Notes under the pieces: model-generated
Seen by the model: the letters and a program-made list of their open reading frames with translations, nothing else
The model's database searches: none
Told to the model about the DNA's origin: nothing
Position numbers and translations under genes: made by a program
In this document: positions 1 to 10,118 of the stretch, one piece after another
Layout: each line of letters begins with the position of its first letter
Position numbering within the stretch: the stretch's first letter is position 1
Source of the DNA: Streptomyces sp. NBC_00162
GTDB lineage: Bacteria > Actinomycetota > Actinomycetes > Streptomycetales > Streptomycetaceae
NCBI RefSeq assembly: GCF_024611995.1
Contig: NZ_CP102509.1
Coordinates: 1,550,001 to 1,614,000 of the forward strand
DNA: 64,000 nt
Direction: 5' to 3'

Positions 1-593
1 TTCCCGCTGGAGGTCTCCTTCGAGAACGGCAGACTACGCGTGGCTACCACGGCGAGGTCGCGGGCTTCACAGACGAAACGGGCGGTGGCTGCGAGCTGCC
101 TGCCGTCCCTCTGGCGATCGAGGGTTCCGAGCAGAGTTCGGAAGCGGGGGTCCCGCTCAAGGAGACGGAGCGCGGCTGCTGCATACGCCTCGTCATCGAC
201 TGCCTGGATCTCAACACCCAGGGCCCGCACAGCGGGTAGAGCAAGGAAGGTGTTGGCGAACGATTGGATCGTCCCAATGAAGTGTGGATAGGCCAGAAGT
301 CTTCGGCCGGCGGGGGTTGCGGCAAGTCGTGCAGTGATTTCAGTCTTGGCTGTGTTGGTGTGCGAGAGAACGCATATGCCTCTCGTCCGTGAGCTCCAAC
401 CTGCGGCAAGCAGTGCAAGCTTCAGGCCTATGAGGCTGGTTTTCCCCGACCCAGGTGCCGCTTGTAGATCAAGAGAGATCATGCTCTGCAGAAAGTCCCA
501 CTGTTCCTCGTGGGGAAGGGTGAGGCCCATCGCGGAAGCCAGCGCCTCAATCCTATCCTTGGCGAAGGCGGCCTGCTCGTAGGGGATCGTCAT
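1..593 (-). CDS. UvrD/PcrA-like helicase, GajB-type, C-terminus outside window
   Basis: Only the first 197 or so residues are in the window; the frame is open to base 1. The N-terminus carries a Walker A motif APGSGKT at about residues 46-52, followed about 30 residues later by a motif Ia-like segment (LSHTNTAKTEI), the arrangement of superfamily 1A UvrD helicases. The ATG overlaps the stop of the upstream OLD nuclease gene (ATGA, 590-593), so the two are translationally coupled. In Gabija systems GajB is a UvrD-like protein that senses or processes DNA together with the GajA nuclease. Assignment as GajB-like rests on the N-terminal motifs plus the neighbour; the motor and C-terminal domains cannot be seen. 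Confidence 0.85.
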   Translation of the reverse strand, partial: MTIPYEQAAFAKDRIEALASAMGLTLPHEEQWDFLQSMISLDLQAAPGSGKTSLIGLKLALLAAGWSSRTRGICVLSHTNTAKTEITARLAATPAGRRLLAYPHFIGTIQSFANTFLALPAVRALGVEIQAVDDEAYAAAALRLLERDPRFRTLLGTLDRQRDGRQLAATARFVCEARDLAVVATRSLPFSKETSSG

Positions 594-2464
594 GGCTCAC
601 CGCAAAGGTGGGCAAAGGCGCGACGGAGGTACGCCGGGATGTGTGCCTCTGTGAGTGGCGTGGACTTGAGCAGCCTGGCCGCATGCTGGGCTGCGATGGC
701 CTTGCTCGCATTGCCTTTCTTCAGTGGTCGGTAGATTCGCAGGGCCGCCTCAGGACGATTGACGCCCGCGGCCCGCCATTCTTCGACCTCCTGTGCCGCC
801 TCACCATCGAGCTCTGCAAGCCTTTCAGCATCAGGCCACGACCGCTCCGAAGCTCGGGCAGCACGTACGGCCTGGTGCATCACCCTAGCCATGGTCCATG
901 ACGCAGCTGCCAGATCGTACTCGAGGGTCCAGTGGTCGGAAACGAATGTCTTCACATTCCCGTCGTCTCCACGCGTAAGGGCATCAACGTGTGCGGCAAT
1001 CTGCTCCGCAGTCATGTCTGATACACACGGCAGCTCGCCTCTCATGTCCGTGGGAGTACCATCCGGCAGCAGATCTCTGTCGCGGATGCAGGCCACAGTG
1101 ACGGGGATCTGCCGACCCTCCCGCTGGAAGATCCGGCTATACCGGAACAGGCCCGTGTGACCGACATTGACGACGCTGACCCCACTCTCGTTGAAGGAGC
1201 GGCCGACAGCCTGCGCGAGGGCAGGAAGCAGCAACGCCTCCGCATCGCCTTCCACCACAGCGACGGAGCGGGCAAAGAACAGATTGGCCTTGGTCACGTC
1301 AAGGAAGCGAGAAAGGAAAGCATAGTCGCCCGCATCGAGCCGGGTGTGTCCCGGAGCCAGGCTGAACGTGCTGCCACGCGCTACGAGGGTGAGCCATTCG
1401 ACAGGGACCGCGGAGGCCAGGTTGGGGCTGTGGGTAGTGAGAATGACTTGGACGCCTGCGGCCGCTCCGGCCGTCCCGGCCGCCCGCTCGTACAGAAGGT
1501 CCATCACACGAGTCTGCAACTGAGGATGCAGGTGGGCCTCGGGTTCCTCGATGAGCAGCAAAGGCGCGGTCTCGCTGTTCCCCAGCAGTAGCAGCTCGGC
1601 AGCCATGAACAGAGCGTTGTTGTAGCCCAGCCCCCGACGGGTCCATTCGCCAGTACCAGCGAAGAGCGTGAGCTCCAGCCGTTCCAACGCCCGAGCGAGC
1701 GTGGCATCGCCGGCCACCCCGATCTCGCCCCGGAGGACATCTGAGCCAATCGAGAACTTTTCGAGGTAGTTGGTGTTGATGTCGTCGCGAGCCGCAGCGA
1801 CGGCAGCATTGCTTGTGATGTGGTGTTCAGCTCGCCGCAGGATGCCCACAAGGGTGTCGGCTGTGTCGGTCTCAGCGTTGAAGTCGTCCTGCTCTTCCTT
1901 GAGGATCGCCGGATAGCTGGCCAGGATCTGGGAAAGCCTGGATCCACGTCCCGAGCGAAGCTCTGCCTCCGCATCCCGTAGCGGCCTCAGGTAGGTCGCT
2001 TTCAGGAGCTCACGGGCGGCACCGTCCAAAGCGGGTCCCTTGCCGTCCGGTCCGGTCCGCGTGGTGACAGAGACACGATTCGAGCGCTGCGGATCCATGA
2101 GTTGCGCTCTGAATGTGACATACAAGGCGCTGCCACTCGCGTCTGTAGTGAGCAGCTCGAGGAAGGTACCCTTCTCCTCCGCGGAAAGCCCTCTGAACCC
2201 ACAGGTAATCGTGAAGGTGTCCGAGCGGCCCCCGGCCCCGACATGGAAGTCGTCCTTGGTGACGCGGTAGTAGTCCGCTGCAGTTGTGAGGAGGCAGACC
2301 CGGATGGCATCCACGATGGCCGTCTTACCGCTGTCGTTCTCTCCCACTAGTACGGTGGTGCCCGGAGCGAAGTCAACGCGAAGCGAGCGGTCCGCGTCGC
2401 CGCCCTCCTGCCCAGCCGGGCCGAAGATGCGAAAGTTCTCGGCGCGCAGATGAGCCAGATACAC
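590..2464 (-). CDS. OLD-family ATP-dependent nuclease, GajA-like (ABC ATPase plus TOPRIM)
   Basis: 624 residues. The N-terminal half is an ABC-type ATPase: Walker A GENDSGKT at about 41-48, Walker B region LLLIEEPEAHLHP at about 302-314, and the switch histidine in TTHSPN at about 343-348. The C-terminal half is a TOPRIM nuclease: the acidic VVEGDAEALLLP strand at about 403, IRDRD at about 460, and the TLEYDL segment typical of OLD proteins. I chose the GTG at 2464 because GGGGGA lies just upstream and the product then begins YLAHLRAENFRIFG, as OLD proteins usually do; an in-frame ATG at 2491 would add nine residues. Partnered with a UvrD-like gene it matches class 2 OLD/Gabija GajA, a phage-defence nuclease. 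Its GC content is visibly lower than that of neighbouring genes, which suggests acquisition by transfer. Confidence 0.9.
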   Translation of the reverse strand: MYLAHLRAENFRIFGPAGQEGGDADRSLRVDFAPGTTVLVGENDSGKTAIVDAIRVCLLTTAADYYRVTKDDFHVGAGGRSDTFTITCGFRGLSAEEKGTFLELLTTDASGSALYVTFRAQLMDPQRSNRVSVTTRTGPDGKGPALDGAARELLKATYLRPLRDAEAELRSGRGSRLSQILASYPAILKEEQDDFNAETDTADTLVGILRRAEHHITSNAAVAAARDDINTNYLEKFSIGSDVLRGEIGVAGDATLARALERLELTLFAGTGEWTRRGLGYNNALFMAAELLLLGNSETAPLLLIEEPEAHLHPQLQTRVMDLLYERAAGTAGAAAGVQVILTTHSPNLASAVPVEWLTLVARGSTFSLAPGHTRLDAGDYAFLSRFLDVTKANLFFARSVAVVEGDAEALLLPALAQAVGRSFNESGVSVVNVGHTGLFRYSRIFQREGRQIPVTVACIRDRDLLPDGTPTDMRGELPCVSDMTAEQIAAHVDALTRGDDGNVKTFVSDHWTLEYDLAAASWTMARVMHQAVRAARASERSWPDAERLAELDGEAAQEVEEWRAAGVNRPEAALRIYRPLKKGNASKAIAAQHAARLLKSTPLTEAHIPAYLRRAFAHLCGEP

Positions 2465-2638
2465 ACGTTCCCCCGGGCGGCAAGAGTGCACCCCTGAGGA
2501 TGCAGGCGTCGGCTACCGCCCCAAGTTCCCCACCCGTACGCGGCTTGAAGCAGATAATACGGCCGCCAACGTCGTCTTTTCGGTGAATTCCAGAGATTCA
2601 CCCAGGCCCACTGATGCAGTCCCCATCACCGGACCCTC

Positions 2639-4213
2639 TCAGCGCGGTCGGCGCTTCGGAGGGACCGGACCCGGGATGACATCGAGGTCGAGATGTTCCT
2701 TGAACAGGTGAACCAGGTTGGCGCCGTCCAGGAGTTCAAGGCGTCCGTGGTCGTTCGCGAACGCCTCGCTCGCCCGGCCGAACCACGAGGTCGTCACCAG
2801 GATGCCCTTGGCTGCCCGCTTGTGCTCCACGACGCCGGCGAGGGCGGAGACCGATTCGAAGGGCACCACCTTGGCAGTGCGTTTGGCCTGAATGATGCAC
2901 AGGCCTCGCATGACCGGGTCGGTGTTCATCGCCACAGCATCCACACCCTCGTCCTGCGACGGTCGCGTGTTGACACTGTCGAGGCCGATGGCTTCGAACA
3001 ACTGCCGGACCAAATGCTCGAATTCCGTGGGCGAGAGGTCCATCAGCACGGGACGGCTGTCCAGGCCCGCCACGACGTCCATGCTGTCCATCAGCCGGTA
3101 CTTGCTCAAGTCGAAGGTGACCAGCGCGCGCACCGGCTCCAGCTGGTACGGATTCGGTGAGATCAGCGATCGCAGCCGCTTCAGGCAGGCCTGCGGATCG
3201 ACTTGGGTCAGCACCAGTTCGCTGAACTCCTGCCTCCCCGCCTGGAGAGTGATCAGACAGGGGTGCACCTCGCGGCCCGTGGCACGGTCGATGGTCGCCA
3301 CGTGCCCGTTCAGCGCCACGGACCTCACCACCCCGTCGGTGTCCGCCGCGAACAACTCGTGGACGGTCCTCAGCGCCGTCTGCGCCAGTACGGACGCGTA
3401 CAGCTCGTGGCGCTCCTTCTCGGGCCTCGGGACAAGCGTGATCTCGTCGCGCGTCTTCACGTACCGGTAGGCGCGGGCCGCCGGGACCACATCTTCCAGC
3501 GGCAGGTCGATCTCGACCAGCAGGTCTCCCGTATCTGCCTGGTAGGAGACCTGGTGCGCCTTCGGGAAGCCGTGGGGATACGTGGAGGCGGCCAGGACCT
3601 GGTCGATGAACCACTCGACCGCTTCGACGTCGCGCTCCTGGTAGGCGACGCGGCGTGCCTCGATCCCGGCATTCCACTCCTCGATGCGGGCGGCCTCCTG
3701 CTGGTTGCGCTCGTCATGGCGGGCCTGCGCCGCATCCAGCTTCCCGACCCGCTTGTGCTCCTCGCGAGCATGGTCACGCAGCGCCTCGTCGAACCGCTTG
3801 CGTGCAGCCTCCACCTCCGCGTCGTACGAACGGCGCCCGAAGCCGAGCGCGCCCAACCATCCACGCGGCGGCTCGGGCTCGTACTCTCCCCACCGCGGGA
3901 GGGGAACGGGCTTCGTGCGGCTCTTGGACGGCGCGAAGACCGCAGGGACGAAGTGCTGCCTGAGACTGTCGAAGCTCAGGGGCCGGCCCTCCAGCACCGC
4001 CGCACGTAACAGTCCCGCCAGCTGCTCGACGTCGTGCTCGGTCACGCTCGTCTTGTCGACGGCCTCCTGGGCACGTGCGGCCTCGTAGGCAACCTTCTCG
4101 TCGCGCGCCTTGCGCTTGGCCTCCGTCTCAGCAGCCTTCTGGCGCCGCTCACGTTCCTTGGCCTGCCGCGCCCGCTCGCGCGCGTACTCGTCGCCCCCAC
4201 CCGCCACCGCCAC
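2639..4213 (-). CDS. Mrr-type restriction endonuclease with long coiled-coil N-terminus
   Basis: 524 residues from the chosen GTG. The N-terminus is rich in Arg, Glu, Lys and Ala (about residues 5-50 and 140-185) and should form coiled coil. The C-terminal 130 residues hold an Mrr_cat domain: LSPTEFEHLVRQLF, then the D-(E/Q)-K nuclease signature seen as EGVDAVA followed by IIQAKR, then a VSALAGVVEHK helix. Such proteins cleave DNA, often modified DNA. The frame is open to 4396, but the GTG at 4213 has an AGGGA purine stretch upstream and gives the N-terminus known for Streptomyces relatives. It lies 174 bases upstream of the OLD nuclease on the same strand, so it may belong to the same defence islet. 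Confidence 0.8.
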   Translation of the reverse strand: MAVAGGGDEYARERARQAKERERRQKAAETEAKRKARDEKVAYEAARAQEAVDKTSVTEHDVEQLAGLLRAAVLEGRPLSFDSLRQHFVPAVFAPSKSRTKPVPLPRWGEYEPEPPRGWLGALGFGRRSYDAEVEAARKRFDEALRDHAREEHKRVGKLDAAQARHDERNQQEAARIEEWNAGIEARRVAYQERDVEAVEWFIDQVLAASTYPHGFPKAHQVSYQADTGDLLVEIDLPLEDVVPAARAYRYVKTRDEITLVPRPEKERHELYASVLAQTALRTVHELFAADTDGVVRSVALNGHVATIDRATGREVHPCLITLQAGRQEFSELVLTQVDPQACLKRLRSLISPNPYQLEPVRALVTFDLSKYRLMDSMDVVAGLDSRPVLMDLSPTEFEHLVRQLFEAIGLDSVNTRPSQDEGVDAVAMNTDPVMRGLCIIQAKRTAKVVPFESVSALAGVVEHKRAAKGILVTTSWFGRASEAFANDHGRLELLDGANLVHLFKEHLDLDVIPGPVPPKRRPR

Positions 4214-4636
4214 CCCCAGGTCCCTGCACGCCGGTCCGCTCAGGACTTCCCCCACCCAGGGTCGTGCAATCCGCTTGCCTACCCACTCGATCACTGGAAC
4301 GCCCGCAAGCGCCCTCTGCGTCCAGGCCGGGCGAGAAGAACTTTGACGGCTACGCTCTGTAGAACCTGCGGCGCCGTGCCCGAGGAGCCCGTCCACGGTT
4401 CATTCGGGACCATCGGAAGACATCCCTCGACCTGACGAACCGTCATCAAAGTCAGCATTGGGTCAGCATTGGTCCTGGCAAAGCTGACCCCAGCTGGTCA
4501 CACCTGGGAAACGTCGAGAGCCCGGAGAGGGCCTCTCGCAGCCCGCGTCGCCCACCCCGGCGGAACGATCTCCGCGCGGGATACGGCCCCTCTCAGGCTG
4601 ATCTCGACTTGTCGGGCTACTTTGAAAAACCGCAGG
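4214..4636. other. Gene-poor spacer between defence islet and pirin gene
   Basis: About 420 bases without a convincing gene. The Mrr frame stays open as far as 4396, but that extension lacks a good start. The spacer contains a tandem 11-bp duplication (4451-4472) and a small inverted repeat (TGACC/GGTCA) near 4484-4499. No tRNA or integrase gene is visible, so this edge of the islet shows no recognisable attachment site. Confidence 0.5.
4451..4472. repeat. Perfect tandem duplication of an 11-bp unit
   Basis: GTCAGCATTGG occurs twice head to tail with no spacer. It sits in the spacer upstream of the Mrr gene. The function is unknown; it could be a regulator site pair or a simple slippage product. 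Confidence 0.7.
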
Positions 4637-5601
4637 TCAACGCACCCGTCCGCGTGCCTTAAGCGGCCCCGGCGGGAGCTGCGGCGCCGGGATCGGAGGG
4701 CCGTCGTAACCCTTCACTTCGCCGTACCGGGAGCCTTCCATCCAGTCCTTGCGGGCTTGTACGATCTCCTCGTTGCTCCGGCCGATCCAGTTCCAGAACA
4801 TGACGATCTCCTCCTCGAACGGCTCGCCGCCCAGGAGCATCAGGCTCGCGTCCGAGGCTGCCCGCAGGGGAGTTCGGTGCGGCCGCAGCCGAGGTAGAGC
4901 ATCGAGCCCGGGAGGACCGGGACGTCGTCGACGTGGGCCTCGCCCGACATCGACAGGACCGCGTACTCGAAGTCCGGGTCGAGCGGGAGCCGGGTCTCGG
5001 TGCCCGCCGCGAGGGAGAGGTCCGCGCCGACGATCGGGCTGTACGCCGTGCCCGGCGAGGTGGCCGTGTCCAGGGTGCCCAGGATGACCGTCGCGGTCAG
5101 GCCCGGGGAAGTCACCCGCGGGAGCTCCGCGTGGTGCTGGAAGTGCGGTTCCACATCGCGGTGGGCGTCCGGCAGGGCCACCCACAGCTGGGCGCCGTGC
5201 AGGAAGCGGGCGTGCGGGCGCGGGCTCTCCTCGGAGTGGCTGATGCCGCGGCCGGAGGTCATCAGGCCCAGCTCGCGCGGGCGGATCGTGGCGAGGCTGC
5301 CCACGCTGTCGCGGTGCAGCACCTCGCCCTCGTGGAGCCAGCTCACGGTCTGGAGGCCCGAGTGGGGGTGGGGGGCGACCTGCATGCCCGGCTCGTCCGC
5401 GATGTCGTCCGGGCCGTAGTGGTCGACGAAGCACCAGGCGCCCACCATGCGGCGGCCCAGGTTCGGCAGGAGTCGTCGGACCTCGGTGGACTCCCCGAGC
5501 TTGACCGTGCGGGGGCTGAGGAGCTCGCGTACCGGTTCGGCGACGACGAACCCGCGGCCGCCGCAGACGGAGAGTGCGGGCTGGCGATCGAGATTGCTCA
5601 T
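4637..5601 (-). pseudogene. Pirin family protein, frameshifted near the 3' end
   Basis: The main frame (from 5601) encodes a pirin: an N-terminal cupin with VDHYGPDD, APHPHSGLQTVSWL and GRGISHSE metal-binding segments, then a C-terminal cupin. Pirins are iron-binding cupins, some with quercetin dioxygenase-like activity. At 4867-4870 (GGGG on the plus strand) the frame breaks; one additional G would continue directly into the typical pirin tail (LLGGEPFEEEIVMFWNWIGR) and stop at 4637, for about 321 residues. The break is therefore most likely a one-base homopolymer sequencing error. As written, the protein ends early at 4840 with a non-homologous tail of eight residues. Confidence 0.85.
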
Positions 5602-5713
5602 GCGGACAACCTAACGGCGGGACGGCGGCCGCGGTCAGTGGAATGTTCCCCCGGCCTTGCGTGTTGGAGGCACCGGACAGAGACACGAGAGCGGGAAAAG
5701 CGGAAGGGACGCG

Positions 5714-6058
5714 ATGAGCACGCCGTACTTCGAGCACGGGACGGCAGCCGAGCGCTGGGCACGGGCCCGGCTCTTCTTCGACGCGAAGGAGTACGCGACG
5801 GCCGCCCGCATCCTGGACACGCTGGCGGGCGAGGCCCCGGAGCAGCTGGCGCCCCGCCTGCTGCTGGCCCGCGCCTACTACCACTCCGCCCAGCTCTCCC
5901 GCGCCGAGCGCGAGCTCCGCGCCATCCTGGAGCGCTGGCCGGTGGAGGACTACGCACAGCTGATGCTCGGTCGCACACTGGAGCGGAGCGGCCGGGCCGC
6001 CGAGGCCCGCCCGTACCTGCGGATGGCCGCCGCGATGGCCGGTGAGTTCCCGGAGTAG
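5714..6058 (+). CDS. Small tetratricopeptide-repeat protein
   Basis: 114 residues. The start ATG is preceded by GGAAGGGA. The sequence is almost entirely helical hairpins of TPR type (for example AERWARARLFFDAKEYATAARILDTL and a following ARAYYHSAQLSRAERELRAIL), giving about three TPR units. There is no signal peptide. Proteins of this kind are scaffolds for protein contacts; no partner is obvious. It is divergent from the pirin gene, with 112 bases between starts. Confidence 0.85.
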   Translation: MSTPYFEHGTAAERWARARLFFDAKEYATAARILDTLAGEAPEQLAPRLLLARAYYHSAQLSRAERELRAILERWPVEDYAQLMLGRTLERSGRAAEARPYLRMAAAMAGEFPE

Positions 6059-6118
6059 GGGCCGCTCGGCCCGGCGCATGCGGGGCCCGGGCTCCGGCTC
6101 GGATAGCCTGGGTCCCAT

Positions 6119-7321
6119 ATGAACCGCCTGACCACGCCTTTCGGCTCCTACGAGCTCACCCGCTTCCCCGAGGACCCGCGCGACCGGCTCCGTGCCTGGG
6201 ACGCCGCCGACGAGTACCTGCTGCGCCATCTCGACGCCGGTACCGGCGAGCGCGGGCCGGTGGACCTGGCCGGCGCCGGGCAGATCACCGTGCTCGGGGA
6301 CCGCTGGGGGACGCTGACGACAGCGCTCGCCGCGTACCGGCCGACGCAGATCACCGACTCCTCCCTCACCCGCTCCGCCACCGCGGCGAACCTGGACCGG
6401 AACGGGATCGGGACCTCCAAGGCGACGGTCACGCTGCTGACCACCCAGGATCCGCCGCCCGGGAAGATCGACGTACTGCTGGTGCGCGTGCCCAAGAGCC
6501 TGGCGCTGCTCGAGGACCAGCTGCACCGGCTGGCCCCGCACGTGCACGCGGGCACCGTGGTCGTCGGCACCGGCATGGTGAAGGAGATCCACACCTCCAC
6601 CCTGCGGCTCTTCGAGCGGATCCTGGGCCCGACGAAGACCTCGCTCGCCGAGAAGAAGGCGCGGCTGATCTTCTGTACGCCGGGCACCCCCGGCGCCACG
6701 CGGCCCACGACCCCCGGGCCGTGGCCGCTGACGTACACGGTGGACGAGGACGCGGGGTCCGCTTCCGGGCTGACCGTCGTCAACCACGCCGGGATCTTCT
6801 GCGCCGACCGGCTCGACGTCGGCACCCGCTTCTTCCTGCAGAACCTGCCGACCAACACCGACGGCGCCCGGGTCGTGGACCTCGGCTGCGGCAACGGCGT
6901 CGTCGGCGCGGCCGTGCAGGTCCACGACCCGGACGCCGAGGTCGTCTTCACCGACGAGTCCTACCAGGCGGTCGCCTCGGCGCAGGCCACGTACCGGGCG
7001 AACGTCCGCGAGGGCCGGCGGACGGCCGAGTTCCTCGTCGGGGACGGGGTCGCGATGCTGCCCCCGGCCTCCGTGGACCTGGTGCTCAGCAACCCTCCGT
7101 TCCACTCCCACCAGGCGACCACGGACGCGACGGCGCTACGGATGTTCGCGCAGTCGCGCAAGGTGCTGCGGCCGGGCGGCGAGCTGTGGATCGTCGCCAA
7201 TCGGCACATGGGCTACCACACCCACCTGCGCCGGCTGTTCGGCAACAGTGAAGTCGTCGCGAGCGAACCGAAGTTCGTGATTCTGCGGGCAGTCAAGGAG
7301 GACCGGCCGCGGCCCATGTGA
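6119..7321 (+). CDS. RsmC/RlmG-like class I methyltransferase
   Basis: 400 residues with two Rossmann-like halves, as in RlmG/RsmC rRNA guanine-N2 methyltransferases. The C-terminal half has the SAM-binding motif VVDLGCGNGVVG and the catalytic NPPF motif (LVLSNPPFHSH), followed by VLRPGGELWIVANRHMGYH. The N-terminal half lacks these motifs, as expected of the degenerate domain. Probable substrate is a guanine in 16S or 23S rRNA; which one cannot be told from sequence. The TPR gene lies 60 bases upstream in the same direction. Confidence 0.85.
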   Translation: MNRLTTPFGSYELTRFPEDPRDRLRAWDAADEYLLRHLDAGTGERGPVDLAGAGQITVLGDRWGTLTTALAAYRPTQITDSSLTRSATAANLDRNGIGTSKATVTLLTTQDPPPGKIDVLLVRVPKSLALLEDQLHRLAPHVHAGTVVVGTGMVKEIHTSTLRLFERILGPTKTSLAEKKARLIFCTPGTPGATRPTTPGPWPLTYTVDEDAGSASGLTVVNHAGIFCADRLDVGTRFFLQNLPTNTDGARVVDLGCGNGVVGAAVQVHDPDAEVVFTDESYQAVASAQATYRANVREGRRTAEFLVGDGVAMLPPASVDLVLSNPPFHSHQATTDATALRMFAQSRKVLRPGGELWIVANRHMGYHTHLRRLFGNSEVVASEPKFVILRAVKEDRPRPM

Positions 7322-7361
7322 CCTGCCGGTATCCCCGCCGGTATCTCCTACACTCTGGCGC

Positions 7362-8138
7362 GTGACCAACCAGGCAGCCGACGGCGAGGACACGGGCGGC
7401 GACGAGGCTACGCGCGGCGGGCGCTACCGCCGGGAGGACGTGGCCCGCGCGGCCGGCGTCAAGGTGCGCAACCTGCGCTACTACCAGGAGCGCGGGCTGC
7501 TGCCGCCGCCGCGCCGCGAGGGCCGGATCGCCTGGTACTCCGAGGACCACCTGATCCGGCTGCGGCTGATCAGCGACCTGCTGGGGCGCGGCTACACGGT
7601 CAACGGCATCGCCGAACTCCTGCAGGCCTGGGAGGACGGCGGCGGCCTGTCCCGACTGCTGGGCCTGGAACGGGAGATGACCCGGGACTGGGTGCGGGAG
7701 GAGCCGGTGACGATGACCCGGGCCGAGCTGCGGGAGCTGTTCGGCCCCACGGCCACCGCCCAGGACACCCGGCGGGCGGCCGAGCTGGGGTACGTCACGG
7801 TCGACGGGGACCTGGTCACCCACCCGAGCCCCCGGCTGCTGGACGCGACTCTGGCACTGGTGCGCCAGGGCGTGCCCCTTGCGGAGATCCTGGACGCCGG
7901 GGAGTTCGTACAGGCGCAGGCGGCCGCCCTCGCGGACCGGTTCGTCGGACTGTTCCGGCGGCATGTGATCGGCCCGGAGGGGCTGGAGCAGCTTTCGGCC
8001 ACCCAGCTCCAGCACATCACGGCGGCGGTGACGGCCCTGAGGCCGGTGGCCGGGGACGTGGTGGCCACGGAGTTCGCGCGGGCGATGGCGCGCCGGGTGG
8101 ATGCGGAGGTCTCCGAACTGCTGCGTACGGAGCAGTAG
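7362..8138 (+). CDS. MerR family transcriptional regulator
   Basis: 258 residues from a GTG start. After about 20 disordered residues comes a MerR winged helix (YRREDVARAAGVKVRNLRYYQERGLLPPP, about residues 22-50) and the second helix-turn region (LIRLRLISDLLGRGYTVNGIAELL). The C-terminal 150 residues form a helical sensor region without an obvious metal-binding cysteine pair, so the ligand is probably organic. The next operon (DUF6230) follows after 107 bases on the same strand and may be a target; this is inference. Confidence 0.85.
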   Translation: MTNQAADGEDTGGDEATRGGRYRREDVARAAGVKVRNLRYYQERGLLPPPRREGRIAWYSEDHLIRLRLISDLLGRGYTVNGIAELLQAWEDGGGLSRLLGLEREMTRDWVREEPVTMTRAELRELFGPTATAQDTRRAAELGYVTVDGDLVTHPSPRLLDATLALVRQGVPLAEILDAGEFVQAQAAALADRFVGLFRRHVIGPEGLEQLSATQLQHITAAVTALRPVAGDVVATEFARAMARRVDAEVSELLRTEQ

Positions 8139-8170
8139 GAGTCGGCCGAAAAGGTGCGCTCGCACAACCT

Positions 8171-8188
8171 TGCCAACCGTCATTGGCA
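8171..8188. promoter_or_regulatory. Palindromic operator candidate before the DUF6230 operon
   Basis: TGCCAA and TTGGCA form perfect 6-bp arms with a 6-bp spacer, 58 bases before the DUF6230 start. The right arm (TTGGCA) resembles a -35 element. A regulator bound here would cover the promoter. Which protein binds is unknown. Confidence 0.4.
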
Positions 8189-8245
8189 CTCTTACATTCA
8201 ACTCGTCGGTAACAACGGCGCACAGCCGAAATAAGGGACGATCTC

Positions 8246-10049
<1,804 letters not shown>

Positions 10050-10058
10050 CCCCACGTG

Positions 10059-10108
10059 CGACAGGGCCCGCCGCCCCGGAGATCGTCCGGAGCGGCGGGC
10101 CCCTGTCG
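10059..10108. terminator. Bidirectional terminator between convergent genes
   Basis: A long hairpin with an 8-bp outer stem (CGACAGGG/CCCTGTCG) and an inner GC stem of about a dozen pairs (one bulge, one mismatch) around the loop GATCG. It lies between the secreted-protein gene and the convergent acylase gene. Confidence 0.8.
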
Positions 10109-10118
10109 TGCCACGGCC

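Noticed and set aside
4214..4636. Possible attachment site at the right edge of the defence islet
   Set aside because: No tRNA, integrase or matching direct repeat could be found within the window; the left edge is outside it.
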